A stretch of 64,000 nucleotides of DNA from Luteolibacter sp. Y139 (lineage in GTDB: Bacteria; Verrucomicrobiota; Verrucomicrobiia; Verrucomicrobiales; Akkermansiaceae), in contig NZ_JBBUKT010000008.1 of assembly GCF_038066715.1 (NCBI RefSeq), forward strand, positions 186,001 through 250,000, written 5' to 3'. A program made the translations under genes and the position numbers. A model generated the notes under the pieces. It did no database searches, was not told where the DNA came from, and worked only from the letters and a program-made list of their open reading frames with translations. Each line of letters begins with the position of its first letter. The stretch's first letter is position 1. This document shows positions 16,422-24,176 of this stretch, one piece after another.

Positions 16422-17789
16422 CTAGGATCGCCACTGCCCGAGCTGTTCCGGGAACGGGCAATCGGCGCAATCGCTCGCGTCTTCCAGGCAGAAGTCGCGG
16501 TAAATCTGCAGCAGCGCTTGATGGTGCGCGGCCTTCTTCAGCCACGTCGCCGCGGCGTCCTCGCTGCCGAATAGCCGGATCGCACAACGCCGGACCTTCT
16601 CATTCCGCGCACCGGCGGCGAGCTTCAAGTAGCAGTCGAAAGGTTCGCCTTCATGCAAGGCGAGCGGGAACAAGTGATTCGCCAGCAATTCAACCGCCTG
16701 CGCCTTTCCGAACAAGGCCAGCGGCTGTGCCGTCGCCGCGGACGCCAGCGTGTAGCGCTTCGTCCAGAACGGGTCATCGAGCTTCGACAGGAACTTCACC
16801 AGCGCATCCGCATCGAGCGGCCGTGACGTGGCGAGCTTCCGGAATTTCGGCCACTCGCGGACCACCGCAGCGAGCGCCGCCACACGCCGGTGCGGATGAT
16901 TCGCCGGCCGCTGGCCACCCGCCTTCCACGGGATCGCATGGGTGGACTCCCACTGGCCGCGCGCCTTCCACCAGGTTTCCCATAAGCCGCGCAGGTGCTC
17001 GCGGGTGTCCGCCGGTGCCTTCTCATGGAGATCCGGCGAGAGAAAGCCGGCGGCACCAAACAGCAGCGCCTCGGTGTGCGCAGGATCTTCGCGTAGTGCC
17101 GAGAGCGGCATCCGCTGCGAAAGCAGCCTCATCGCGAGCGCATTCGCGCGATAGCCAAGTGTTTCCGCCACCGCCTGATAGAGTGCGGCATCGCGACCAT
17201 GGGCATCGGCGATCCTTGCGAAACGGGCCGCCTTCCGCGCCGCCCGATGCTCCGCTGCCTCGCGCAATAAATGGGCCACGGCCACCGGTGGCATCGCCGC
17301 CAGCGGATGCACGCAGCGTCCCGGCTTTGCGATCGCCGTCTCGCTCCGCGGATGTTGGAGCGCTTCCTCTAACAAATCCCTGGGAATGATTACCCTCGGC
17401 ACGTCGCGATGGCCGAGCGTGCGGGTGAAGCTCTTCGGTCCGCCGTCGCCGAAAACCACATGCAATACCGTATCTTCGAAAGCCGGATCAGCTCCATGAC
17501 CGTGCGCTTCCCAATCCGCCGGACGCAAGTCCAGCTCGATCGGCCCCTCGCGCCTCTCCCCGGCGATCTCGACCGCCGCGTGCAGGAAATCCGGCCCGGC
17601 CGAACGGTTCCACTCGCCGAATTGTACGATGCGCACCGTATTTCCCGCTGCGTCGCTGAAATCCCGCCCGAAGGCCCCGGCGAACCACAGCGCCTGAAGC
17701 TCCAGCTCCGGAGGTAGTGCAAACGCCGATGGCTCGGCCACGCCGGACCGGTCCCACACGGCAGCGAGCAGTCCCGAGTAGTTCTTCAT
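16422..17789 (-). CDS. DUF2851 family protein
   Basis: This 455-aa protein has the family's hallmarks: QFGEWNRSAGPDFLHAAVEI, then GPIELDLRPADWEAHGHGADPAF and TVLHVVFGD, a jelly-roll-like core with histidines and acids. It ends with a four-Cys-type tail (FCLEDASDCADCPFPEQ). The family has no established function. The start is the ATG at 17789, overlapping the TGA of the TIGR03790 gene as ATGA. That indicates translational coupling, so the two products may act together. There is no signal peptide, so it is cytoplasmic. Confidence 0.8.
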   Translation of the reverse strand: MKNYSGLLAAVWDRSGVAEPSAFALPPELELQALWFAGAFGRDFSDAAGNTVRIVQFGEWNRSAGPDFLHAAVEIAGERREGPIELDLRPADWEAHGHGADPAFEDTVLHVVFGDGGPKSFTRTLGHRDVPRVIIPRDLLEEALQHPRSETAIAKPGRCVHPLAAMPPVAVAHLLREAAEHRAARKAARFARIADAHGRDAALYQAVAETLGYRANALAMRLLSQRMPLSALREDPAHTEALLFGAAGFLSPDLHEKAPADTREHLRGLWETWWKARGQWESTHAIPWKAGGQRPANHPHRRVAALAAVVREWPKFRKLATSRPLDADALVKFLSKLDDPFWTKRYTLASAATAQPLALFGKAQAVELLANHLFPLALHEGEPFDCYLKLAAGARNEKVRRCAIRLFGSEDAAATWLKKAAHHQALLQIYRDFCLEDASDCADCPFPEQLGQWRS

Positions 17790-19345
17790 TTCTGAGGGGG
17801 CTGCGGCTGGGCTGGCGGCGGGGGTGGGGGATCCAGGATATTCAGCCACGAGGTTGCCGCGAGCGACTCCGGGATGTCTGCATACAGGGTGCGCGCGCCG
17901 CGCAGCACCTTGATCGCCTCGGCCTTCTTGCCGGCCTCGCGTTCCATGGCCGCTAGGTGCAGGTCCATCCGCAGCCGGTCCGGCTTGTCCGCGTAGTAGA
18001 GCTTGGCCTTGCGGAACTCCTCGGCCGCTGCCGTCTCCTCCTTCCGGTTCGCGAGTGAAAGGGCCTCCGCTTCTAACAAGACACCGCTTTTCATCCGGTC
18101 CGCCGCTTCCCGCAGCATCGCCTCCAGCTGCTTCGGGTCATCCTTCCAGCGCAGGGCCGCCAGCCGCATCGCGCGGTAGACCCGGTCGGCGTCGGCCTTC
18201 TCGCCGCTGCCATCCAGGTGAATGAAGGGCCGGTAGAGCGGATCGCCGATTACGACGTTCTGCCAGGAAAGAACCGGCACCGCCATGTAGGCGGCCTCCA
18301 CCAGCGTGTAGCCTGCCATCAGGCGGGCATTGAAGATGTCGAAATTGTGGGTCAGCGGCAGATAGGGCTCGTAGACATTGCCGAGCGTGGCGGCAGCACC
18401 CTTCGCCAGCAGCGGGGCGCACCAGTTCTTGGTGGCATCGCGGAGCTGCGTGGCACTGAAGGAGTGCAGATGCACCGCCACCGCACCCTTCTTGAACTTG
18501 AAGTTCGGGTTGGTGAAGGGCCCGTTCACATTCCAGTCATACCATCCGAAATAGAGGGCCGTGTCATGCAGTGGGTAGTTCGTCGGCAGGGTATCGGGAA
18601 AGCGGTCGATGATCACCGGAATGCCAGCATCGCGATGGGCCTTGGCCACCTTCTCCATCGCCGGGTCACCTTCCGGGCTCTCGAGATACTTTTGCGACAG
18701 GTCGACGACGGACATTCCCCACAGGCCGGTCTGCTCCGTCTCGATCGCGTCCTTGATCATCTGCCCGCAGATCTCCTTGGTCGGCCCGTCAATGCGTCCC
18801 ACCAGGGTCATCGGCAATCTCGCCTCGGCGGCGGTCTTCTCCTGCTTGAAGTAGGGGTTGTTCACCATGCCCTCGACGGGCACGCCTTCGTTCCCCAGCA
18901 GGGCCAGCTCCGAATCCACCGCGGCCTGGGTGGTGTCGGTGAAGGGCTGCTTTCCCGGCGGCGGCGGAAGCGCTGGTCCAGTGCCGGCGATCCGGCTCGG
19001 CACGCCCCGCATGCAGACCAGGATGCGGATCTTCGACTGCGTCGGCGACAAGTTCCCCTGGGCATCGCGGCCGCGGACCCACCACTCGCGGCGGTCATAC
19101 TCGCGGATCAGCCGGTTGCGCAGCTTGTCATCGAAATCCTTGCGGGAGATTTCCTCCGCATCCGGAAGTTCCAAGCCCACCAGATGGTCCGCGGGAATGC
19201 CGCGCACCTTGGCATAGAACTCCGCCAGTGCCTTCGAATCCTCGGACGTGGAATTGAACAGCACCGCCACCGACGCGGGCTCGGGAGGTGCGGGCAGGGC
19301 CTGCAAAACCCCGCAAAAACATAACAATAAGCCGAGTCGCCGCAT
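17786..19345 (-). CDS. TIGR03790-family secreted protein
   Basis: This 519-aa protein has a signal peptide (MRRLGLLLCFCGVLQALPAPP). The family opening is present: VAVLFNSTSEDSKALAEFYA, then VRGIPADHLVGLELP. The central region (ILVCMRGVP; LGNVYEPYLPLTHNF; VVIGDPLYRPF) matches proteins known only as TIGR03790, mostly from Verrucomicrobia and Planctomycetes. A TPR-like helical stretch (residues about 430-500) and a proline-rich tail close it. The role is unknown and an enzymatic periplasmic role is possible. The start at 19345 places the signal peptide at the N-terminus. It is divergent from the prepilin peptidase, 83 bp apart. Confidence 0.8.
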   Translation of the reverse strand: MRRLGLLLCFCGVLQALPAPPEPASVAVLFNSTSEDSKALAEFYAKVRGIPADHLVGLELPDAEEISRKDFDDKLRNRLIREYDRREWWVRGRDAQGNLSPTQSKIRILVCMRGVPSRIAGTGPALPPPPGKQPFTDTTQAAVDSELALLGNEGVPVEGMVNNPYFKQEKTAAEARLPMTLVGRIDGPTKEICGQMIKDAIETEQTGLWGMSVVDLSQKYLESPEGDPAMEKVAKAHRDAGIPVIIDRFPDTLPTNYPLHDTALYFGWYDWNVNGPFTNPNFKFKKGAVAVHLHSFSATQLRDATKNWCAPLLAKGAAATLGNVYEPYLPLTHNFDIFNARLMAGYTLVEAAYMAVPVLSWQNVVIGDPLYRPFIHLDGSGEKADADRVYRAMRLAALRWKDDPKQLEAMLREAADRMKSGVLLEAEALSLANRKEETAAAEEFRKAKLYYADKPDRLRMDLHLAAMEREAGKKAEAIKVLRGARTLYADIPESLAATSWLNILDPPPPPPAQPQPPQK

Positions 19346-19428
19346 CACCCGGCGAACAATGCCTGTTGGAGACGGCGAGGCAAGCCCGGGGAGGGGGCCG
19401 GAACCGGCAGAAATTTCGGATTTCCGAA

Positions 19429-20625
19429 ATGCTTTTGTTGCGATTGAATGCCGCCACCTTGATCGAGATTTTCCCATCCTTGGCCCATCCCGTCTGGTAC
19501 GTGCCGGCCTTCCTGATCGGCGCCTGCATCGGGTCGTTCCTGAACGTGGTCATTTATCGCGTGCCCATCGGGTTGTCGGTAAATGAGCCGAAGCGCTCCT
19601 TCTGTCCGAAGTGCAAGGCGGACATCCCGATGCGCCTGAACATCCCGCTGATCAGCTGGCTGTGGCTGCGCGGGAAATGTGCGAACTGCCGGGCTCCGAT
19701 CGCCTTCCGCTACTTTGGGGTGGAACTGCTGACGGCGGTGCTCTTCGCGGCGATCTGGTGGTTTCTCCAGACCTCGGTGCCGCTCGGTCTCTTCCTCAAG
19801 CCGGAGCTCGGCGCACTGCTGCCGCTGTGGATCATGGCCGGCTTGTTCGTGGCGATTGCCTTCATCGATATCGAGCACCTGATCATCCCGACCTCGTTCA
19901 CCACGGCGATTTCGATCGTGGGCTTGGGCGCGGCGGCACTGTGGCCCCGGTTGCCGGATCTCTCCGGCTGGGCCAGCCTCGATCCGTTGTTGGCCGATGG
20001 CTTGAAGCAGTCCGTGCTCGGCTGGATCATCGGCTTCTGCGGCCTTTGGTGCATGGTGCTGTTAGGAAAGCTCGCCTTCGGGAAGAAGAAGATGGAATTC
20101 GCCGAGCCGGTCGCATGGAAGCTGATCGAGCCGGAGAACGACGTGGACCCGATCTTCTTCGAGATGAATGACGAGAAGACCGCATGGTGGGACATCTTTT
20201 ACCGCAAGACCGACCGGCTGATCCTCACCGCGACGGAAGTCATTGCCAATGGCGAGAGCCATGGAGCTGGCGAAGTGACGATCCGGGAACAGAGCGTGGA
20301 ACTGCCCGGGGGAACGGTGATCCCGCTGGATGAGCTGAAGTCGCTGGAAGGAAAGGGAACCCGCGCCGTGATCCCTCGCGAGGCGATGGGAATGGGCGAC
20401 GTGCACCTCATGGGAGCCATCGGCGCCTTCTTCGGTTGGGCCGGTGTTTTCTTCAGCCTCTTCTCGGCGTCCCTCTTTGCGATCGTGGCCGCGGTCTTGG
20501 GTCGGATCGGTTTTGGCAAGCAGCTTCCTTTTGGCCCCTTCCTGATCCTTGGCGCACTGACCTGGATGTTCGGCGGATGGAAGCTCGCCGAATGGTATTT
20601 TAGCAGGTTCACGATCGGCCACTAA
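19429..20625 (+). CDS. Prepilin peptidase (A24) with large cytoplasmic insert
   Basis: This 398-aa inner-membrane aspartic protease cleaves, and may N-methylate, type IV pilin/type II secretion leader peptides. GSFLNVVIYR and the zinc-binding CPKC (C59, C62) and CANC (C84, C87) mark the N-terminal domain. Catalytic aspartates are D147 in AFIDIEH and D324 in MGMGDVHLMG. Between them lies an extra segment of about 100 residues (216-318), including WWDIFYRKTDRL and a beta-rich VELPGGTVIPLDEL block that E. coli-type PilD lacks. The start at 19429 was chosen because upstream codons overlap the divergent promoter. Pseudopilins are abundant in this phylum and are likely substrates. Confidence 0.88.
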   Translation: MLLLRLNAATLIEIFPSLAHPVWYVPAFLIGACIGSFLNVVIYRVPIGLSVNEPKRSFCPKCKADIPMRLNIPLISWLWLRGKCANCRAPIAFRYFGVELLTAVLFAAIWWFLQTSVPLGLFLKPELGALLPLWIMAGLFVAIAFIDIEHLIIPTSFTTAISIVGLGAAALWPRLPDLSGWASLDPLLADGLKQSVLGWIIGFCGLWCMVLLGKLAFGKKKMEFAEPVAWKLIEPENDVDPIFFEMNDEKTAWWDIFYRKTDRLILTATEVIANGESHGAGEVTIREQSVELPGGTVIPLDELKSLEGKGTRAVIPREAMGMGDVHLMGAIGAFFGWAGVFFSLFSASLFAIVAAVLGRIGFGKQLPFGPFLILGALTWMFGGWKLAEWYFSRFTIGH

Positions 20626-20631
20626 AGCCGG

Positions 20632-21330
20632 TCAGTGGCAGCACGATGGCAGTTCCTTTTCCTGCACTACCTCCGGGGTTCGGACCGGAAGCGTATCGTG
20701 CAAGCGCCACGCCAGCACCAGAGCGGTGACCAGGGCCAGTCCGCGCTGGATGCGAGCCATGCCGGTGGGCGTGAGCTTCTTCCGCAGTCGCTGGAATTGA
20801 TGCTGCACCACCCACAGCAGCGGCACCGTGCCGAGGCCGAAGGCGAGCGCCACCTCCGCGCCACGCGCCGCGGATCCCGAGGCAAGCAACGCGAGGAAGA
20901 CCGCATACAGCGGCCCACAGGGAAGGAATGGCGTGAAGAGGCCAGTCAATCCCGCGCCGGCAATCACCGGCAGCTTCATCGTCCTGAAACGCAGCCTCGC
21001 GATGAAGCGCATCAGGAAGGCGGGGCGTGGGATCTTCTTCTCCAAGCCCGTGGCTAACAGCAGCAGCGCTGCCACCAGTGCCCACGGCAGCAGCACCGCC
21101 GGCGAATGGAAGAACCAGCCGAGCGGCTCTTTTCCCAGTGCCCCGCACAATGCGCCAATCGTGCTGTAAGCGAAAAGCCGTCCCGCGTGGTAGGCCGAAG
21201 CCGCGGTCATGCGCTCGCTCTCGCTTTTCGCCATCATGCCGACTCCGCACGCCAGCGGACCGCACATGCCAGCGCAGTGCAAGCTGGTGGCTAGTCCGGC
21301 CACGAGGGCTCCGGCGAGCGTCAAGTCCAT
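20632..21330 (-). CDS. TauE/SafE (UreH/DsbD-type) membrane protein of the cbb3 cluster
   Basis: This 232-aa protein has six membrane segments. The N-terminal SLHCAGMCGPLACGV (HCxGMCGP) and the internal FTPFLPCGPLYAVF are typical of the DsbD-like/UreH_2 subgroup found beside cco genes. It probably handles copper or reducing equivalents for oxidase assembly (inference from family context). It ends in a Cys-Cys-His tail (LPSCCH), possibly metal binding. It is last in the leftward cco cluster, separated from the small gene before it by a repeat element. Confidence 0.8.
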   Translation of the reverse strand: MDLTLAGALVAGLATSLHCAGMCGPLACGVGMMAKSESERMTAASAYHAGRLFAYSTIGALCGALGKEPLGWFFHSPAVLLPWALVAALLLLATGLEKKIPRPAFLMRFIARLRFRTMKLPVIAGAGLTGLFTPFLPCGPLYAVFLALLASGSAARGAEVALAFGLGTVPLLWVVQHQFQRLRKKLTPTGMARIQRGLALVTALVLAWRLHDTLPVRTPEVVQEKELPSCCH

Positions 21331-21338
21331 GGTGTGGG

Positions 21339-21420
21339 GAATGACGAATTCAGAATGTCCGAATGTCGAAGGGCTCCTGTTCAGGGCATTTCATTCGTCA
21401 TTCGGAAATTCGTCATTCGG
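21339..21420. repeat. Inverted-repeat element with GAATGACGAATT ends
   Basis: GAATGACGAATT (21339-21350) is repeated in perfect inversion at 21408-21419, and ATTCGTCATTCGG occurs twice in tandem at 21393-21405 and 21408-21420. GAATGTCCGAATGTCG lies inside. The element spans the gap between two cco genes and overlaps the stop codon of the small gene at 21413. It looks like a small palindromic mobile or REP-type repeat. Confidence 0.55.
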
Positions 21421-21559
21421 CCTTAATTTCGATCTGCTGCGGGGCTTGCTTCACGGCCACGGTGATAAGAGCGGTCCATGCCGTGATCAGCAGCAGAAAG
21501 GCGAAGCAGACGAAGATCCATGGATGGCGGACGAAGAAGGCGGGACGTTCGGAGTTCAT
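21413..21559 (-). CDS. Small single-pass membrane protein, FixH/CcoH-like N-terminus
   Basis: This 48-aa protein starts at ATG 21559, 7 bp after ccoG. MNSERPAFFVRHPWIF leads into one hydrophobic helix (about residues 14-36), followed by VKQAPQQIEIKAE. The HPW...helix...AVKQ pattern is like the N-terminal membrane part of CcoH/FixH, which normally follows ccoG and is about 150 aa. The periplasmic part is absent. The stop codon falls inside a repeat element, so this may be a truncated ccoH or a genuine mini-protein. Confidence 0.55.
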   Translation of the reverse strand: MNSERPAFFVRHPWIFVCFAFLLLITAWTALITVAVKQAPQQIEIKAE

Positions 21560-21565
21560 GATGGG

Positions 21566-22969
21566 TCAGGGTTGAGGAGTGGAAGGCTCGGGGCCGAGGA
21601 AACGCATCTGGTGACGCAGCACCACGTCACCCGGCTCTGCATGGATTTCGATTTCGAGGTCGGCGGCTCCGCGATAAGCTGTCGTGGGAGCCACTACGAT
21701 GGCGGGGCGGGTGATCTCTCCGCCCGGCGGTACCTCGATGGAGGTATCGGCGCCGCTCAGCGTGTAGCCTTCCGGCGCGTTGGAGAGATGCAGCGTGAAA
21801 CGAGCGGGCTGGTTGCGCTTGTTGTAGAAGCGGACCTGGTAGTGGTTTCGCACCGCCGTGGCATCGGTGTAGAAGGGTTGGCCGCGCATGCGGGTGAAGT
21901 CGGCAGTGAAGGGCCGCGCTTGTCTCCAGCCCGCGATCGCGAAGGCGATCAGCCCCAGCGCTCCCAGAATGGTGTAGGCAATCACGCGCGGGCGGATGAG
22001 GCGGCGCTTCTTCCCGGTGAGGCCATTCAACGAATCGTAGCGGACCAGTCCTTTCGGCCGGCCGATCTTCGTCATGATGTCGTCGCATGCGTCGATGCAG
22101 GCGGCGCAGCCGATGCACTCGAGCTGCAGGCCATTGCGGATATCGATGCCGGTCGGACAGACATTCACGCAACGCCGGCAATCGATGCAGTCGCCCGTCA
22201 CCTTGCCCTTGGAACCACGGGGCTCGCCGCGCTTTTCATCGTAACCGACGTTCACCGTGTCGTCATCGGTCAGCGCACTCTGCAAGCGGCCGTAGGGGCA
22301 CATGATCACGCAGAACTGCTCACGGAACCACCCGAAGCAGAACCACAACGATGCGGTGAGGAAGATGACGATGCCAAACGAAGTCGCGTGCGCCAACGGT
22401 CCCTCATGCATGTGCTCGTAGAGCCGCGGGATCGAGACGAAGTAGGAGAGGAAGACGTGGGCGATCAGCGCGGAGCAGATCGCGTAGAGCAGGTGCTTCG
22501 TCCCGCGCCGGGCGATTTTCCCAGCGCTCCACGACGCGGCATCCAGCTTGCGGCGCGCGACCGCATCGCCCTCGGTCCAGCGCTCGATGCGGCGGAAGAC
22601 GTGGTCAAGGAAGACGGTGTAGGGGCAAGCCCAGCCGCACCACAGCCGGCCTAACAATGCAGTCACGAAGAACAGCGTGAAGCCCAGTCCCGTGACGCCG
22701 AAGAACATCACCCACAGGTCCTGCGGGACCAGCGTCAGGCCGAAGACGTGGAAGCGGCGCTGTTCGACATCGAAGAACAGGGCCGGGTTGCCATTGATGG
22801 GAATCCACGGCAGCGCGATGTAGATGGCGATCAAGAAAGCGCCGAAGATCCGCCGCGCGGTGGTCCACTTTCCCGACACGTCCGCAGTGTGCAGGAAAAA
22901 GCGCGATCCATCCTGATTGATCGTGGTGACGGAATCGAGGTTCGGACGCTTCTGGACCGGGGAAGACAT
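21566..22969 (-). CDS. ccoG: Cytochrome c oxidase accessory protein CcoG (FixG/RdxA)
   Basis: This 467-aa membrane ferredoxin-like protein is needed for cbb3 oxidase copper-site maturation. It has an N-terminal cytoplasmic tail and several membrane helices, with WCGWACPYTVFLDHVFRRIE and CVIMCPYGRLQSALTD. Two 4Fe-4S cluster motifs follow, CIDCRRCVNVCPTG and CIGCAACIDACD (about residues 260-295), and a C-terminal immunoglobulin-like domain. The length is typical. It is preceded by a 397-bp gap full of repeats, which separates it from ccoP. Confidence 0.92.
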   Translation of the reverse strand: MSSPVQKRPNLDSVTTINQDGSRFFLHTADVSGKWTTARRIFGAFLIAIYIALPWIPINGNPALFFDVEQRRFHVFGLTLVPQDLWVMFFGVTGLGFTLFFVTALLGRLWCGWACPYTVFLDHVFRRIERWTEGDAVARRKLDAASWSAGKIARRGTKHLLYAICSALIAHVFLSYFVSIPRLYEHMHEGPLAHATSFGIVIFLTASLWFCFGWFREQFCVIMCPYGRLQSALTDDDTVNVGYDEKRGEPRGSKGKVTGDCIDCRRCVNVCPTGIDIRNGLQLECIGCAACIDACDDIMTKIGRPKGLVRYDSLNGLTGKKRRLIRPRVIAYTILGALGLIAFAIAGWRQARPFTADFTRMRGQPFYTDATAVRNHYQVRFYNKRNQPARFTLHLSNAPEGYTLSGADTSIEVPPGGEITRPAIVVAPTTAYRGAADLEIEIHAEPGDVVLRHQMRFLGPEPSTPQP

Positions 22970-23050
22970 GATGGAGCGGACAGGGGAACGGTGGCAGGCC
23001 GGCGGCTCCGTGACTGCGCATCCTCTCGCAGAGAGTCCGCGGATTCCACC

Positions 23051-23161
23051 TGTAGCGGAACGACTGCGTCGTTCCGGCTGGGCACGGGTCGCATCAGCAA
23101 TTCAAGCGGCGCTTCCCCTTCAAGCATCGCCCCGCCGGAAGAGCGCAGCCCTCCCGCTACA
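23051..23161. repeat. REPIN-like element (two inverted REP units)
   Basis: This is a 111-bp element with 8-bp terminal inverted repeats TGTAGCGG...CCGCTACA. The left unit reads TGTAGCGGAACGACTGCGTC and on to GGC, with a GGAACGAC-TGC-GTCGTTCC hairpin. The right unit, read in reverse complement, is TGTAGCGGGAGGGCTGCGCT..TTCCGGC, a diverged copy of the left. The left unit recurs as a solo copy at 10807. The arrangement is that of REPINs, which are usually mobilised by a RAYT transposase encoded elsewhere. Confidence 0.7.
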
Positions 23162-23341
23162 TGGGCTGAGCGCTTCCAGCCGTCTCTTGCAGCTTCGCCA
23201 TTCATCCATCGAACATTCGGTCTTCGAACATTCGAATTCGCAGAGCGCCAAACCATCGGGAACAGGCTGAACAATGGCTTGGAACAGTCGTTCGCGGAAG
23301 CGTGGGTGATCGTGGTGGTGGTCGGTTTCGTTGGTTTTCAT
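23120..23341 (-). CDS. Possible small protein after ccoP (weak)
   Basis: A 73-codon frame starts with ATG 25 bp after ccoP. Its first 30 residues (MKTNETDHHHDHPRFRERLF...) are His-rich and plausible. From about residue 33 it runs into GAACATTCG repeats and the REPIN, so the C-terminal half is surely repeat-derived. It may be the remnant of a cco-linked gene, or no gene at all. Confidence 0.22.
   Translation of the reverse strand: MKTNETDHHHDHPRFRERLFQAIVQPVPDGLALCEFECSKTECSMDEWRSCKRRLEALSPCSGRAALFRRGDA
23206..23240. repeat. GAACATTCG direct repeats
   Basis: GAACATTCG occurs twice, 15 bp apart, ending in the palindrome CGAATTCG. The motif resembles the ATTCG-containing units of the element at 21339-21420 on the other side of ccoG. 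Apart from this, the REPIN and the weak frame described above, I see nothing in the interval 22970-23366. Confidence 0.4.
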
Positions 23342-23366
23342 TTGGGGGGATCGGTAAAGGCAGCAC

Positions 23367-23996
23367 TCAGCCGCCGAAGTCCTTCGGATTCCTCGAAATC
23401 AGGAACGCCGTCAGCTCGGCGATCTGTTTCGGCGTGAGCATCTGTCCCCAGGCCTGCATCTTCGCGCCATTGTTGCCGGGGGAGTCGGCTGGCGTGCCCT
23501 TGTTGATCAGGTTGAAGATGTCCATCGGCTTCGCGCCATACTTCCACTGGCCGTCGGTGAGGGGCAGGCCGGGCAGCGGGATCTTGTTGCCGCCCACGTT
23601 CATGGTAGCGCTCAAGTCGGCGGCGTGGCAGGCGACGCAATTGATCGAGAACGTCGCTTCTCCCGATGTCACGATCGACGGATCGGTGGACCACTTCGAG
23701 ATCAGCGTGGCGTCATCGAGCGATGCTAGCGTGGCAGCAAGCTCCTTGTCCTTCTTTTCCTGAAGCGCGGTGACCTCCGCGATGATGTGCTGCTGGTCCG
23801 TCTTGTAGACAGCCGTGTGGTAGTAGAGCACCCAGTAAGCAACGAACCACACGATGCCACCGTAGAAAGTGAAGAGCCACCAGTTCGGCAGCTTCTGGTC
23901 GAATTCCTGGATGCCGTCGTACTCGTGCTCGCGCAGGATGACCTCGCCCTTCTCCTTGGCGTAGTCGCCGCGTTTGATCTCGTCGTCGGGATTCAT
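23367..23996 (-). CDS. ccoP: cbb3 oxidase subunit III, CcoP, with a single c-type heme
   Basis: This 209-aa membrane cytochrome c has one N-terminal helix (about residues 40-60) and a CVACH heme site at 120-124 with Met candidates at 180 and 186. Canonical CcoP carries two CxxCH motifs and is about 300 aa; only one is present here, so this is the short mono-heme form. Its ATG overlaps the ccoQ stop (ATGA). It would pass electrons toward CcoO/CcoN. Confidence 0.88.
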   Translation of the reverse strand: MNPDDEIKRGDYAKEKGEVILREHEYDGIQEFDQKLPNWWLFTFYGGIVWFVAYWVLYYHTAVYKTDQQHIIAEVTALQEKKDKELAATLASLDDATLISKWSTDPSIVTSGEATFSINCVACHAADLSATMNVGGNKIPLPGLPLTDGQWKYGAKPMDIFNLINKGTPADSPGNNGAKMQAWGQMLTPKQIAELTAFLISRNPKDFGG

Positions 23997-24169
23997 GGAT
24001 CGGAAGGTTTGTCGGAATCGTTCAAGGGAAGGTCGGCCATGCGCTTTTGCTCGTCTGGCTTCAGGCGGATCGCGCGCAGCGTGGTGACGAGGAAGACGGT
24101 AAAGAGGACGCCGAAGGCGATCATCGGGACGATGGTCGCCCAGTCTTCGAGGATGACGCGTTTGAACAT
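23993..24169 (-). CDS. ccoQ: cbb3 oxidase small subunit CcoQ (FixQ)
   Basis: This 58-aa protein has one hydrophobic helix (MIAFGVLFTVFLVTTL) followed by a charged tail, the usual CcoQ shape. It sits between ccoNO and ccoP, 7 bp after the former, with its stop overlapping the ccoP start. The start is the ATG at 24169. It probably stabilises the CcoP-core interaction. Confidence 0.8.
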   Translation of the reverse strand: MFKRVILEDWATIVPMIAFGVLFTVFLVTTLRAIRLKPDEQKRMADLPLNDSDKPSDP

Positions 24170-24176
24170 GGCAGTA

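Noticed and set aside
23318-23350. C6 run before the weak small frame after ccoP, as another C-loop hairpin
   Set aside because: The flanking bases do not pair, unlike the four hairpins at 10.3 kb.
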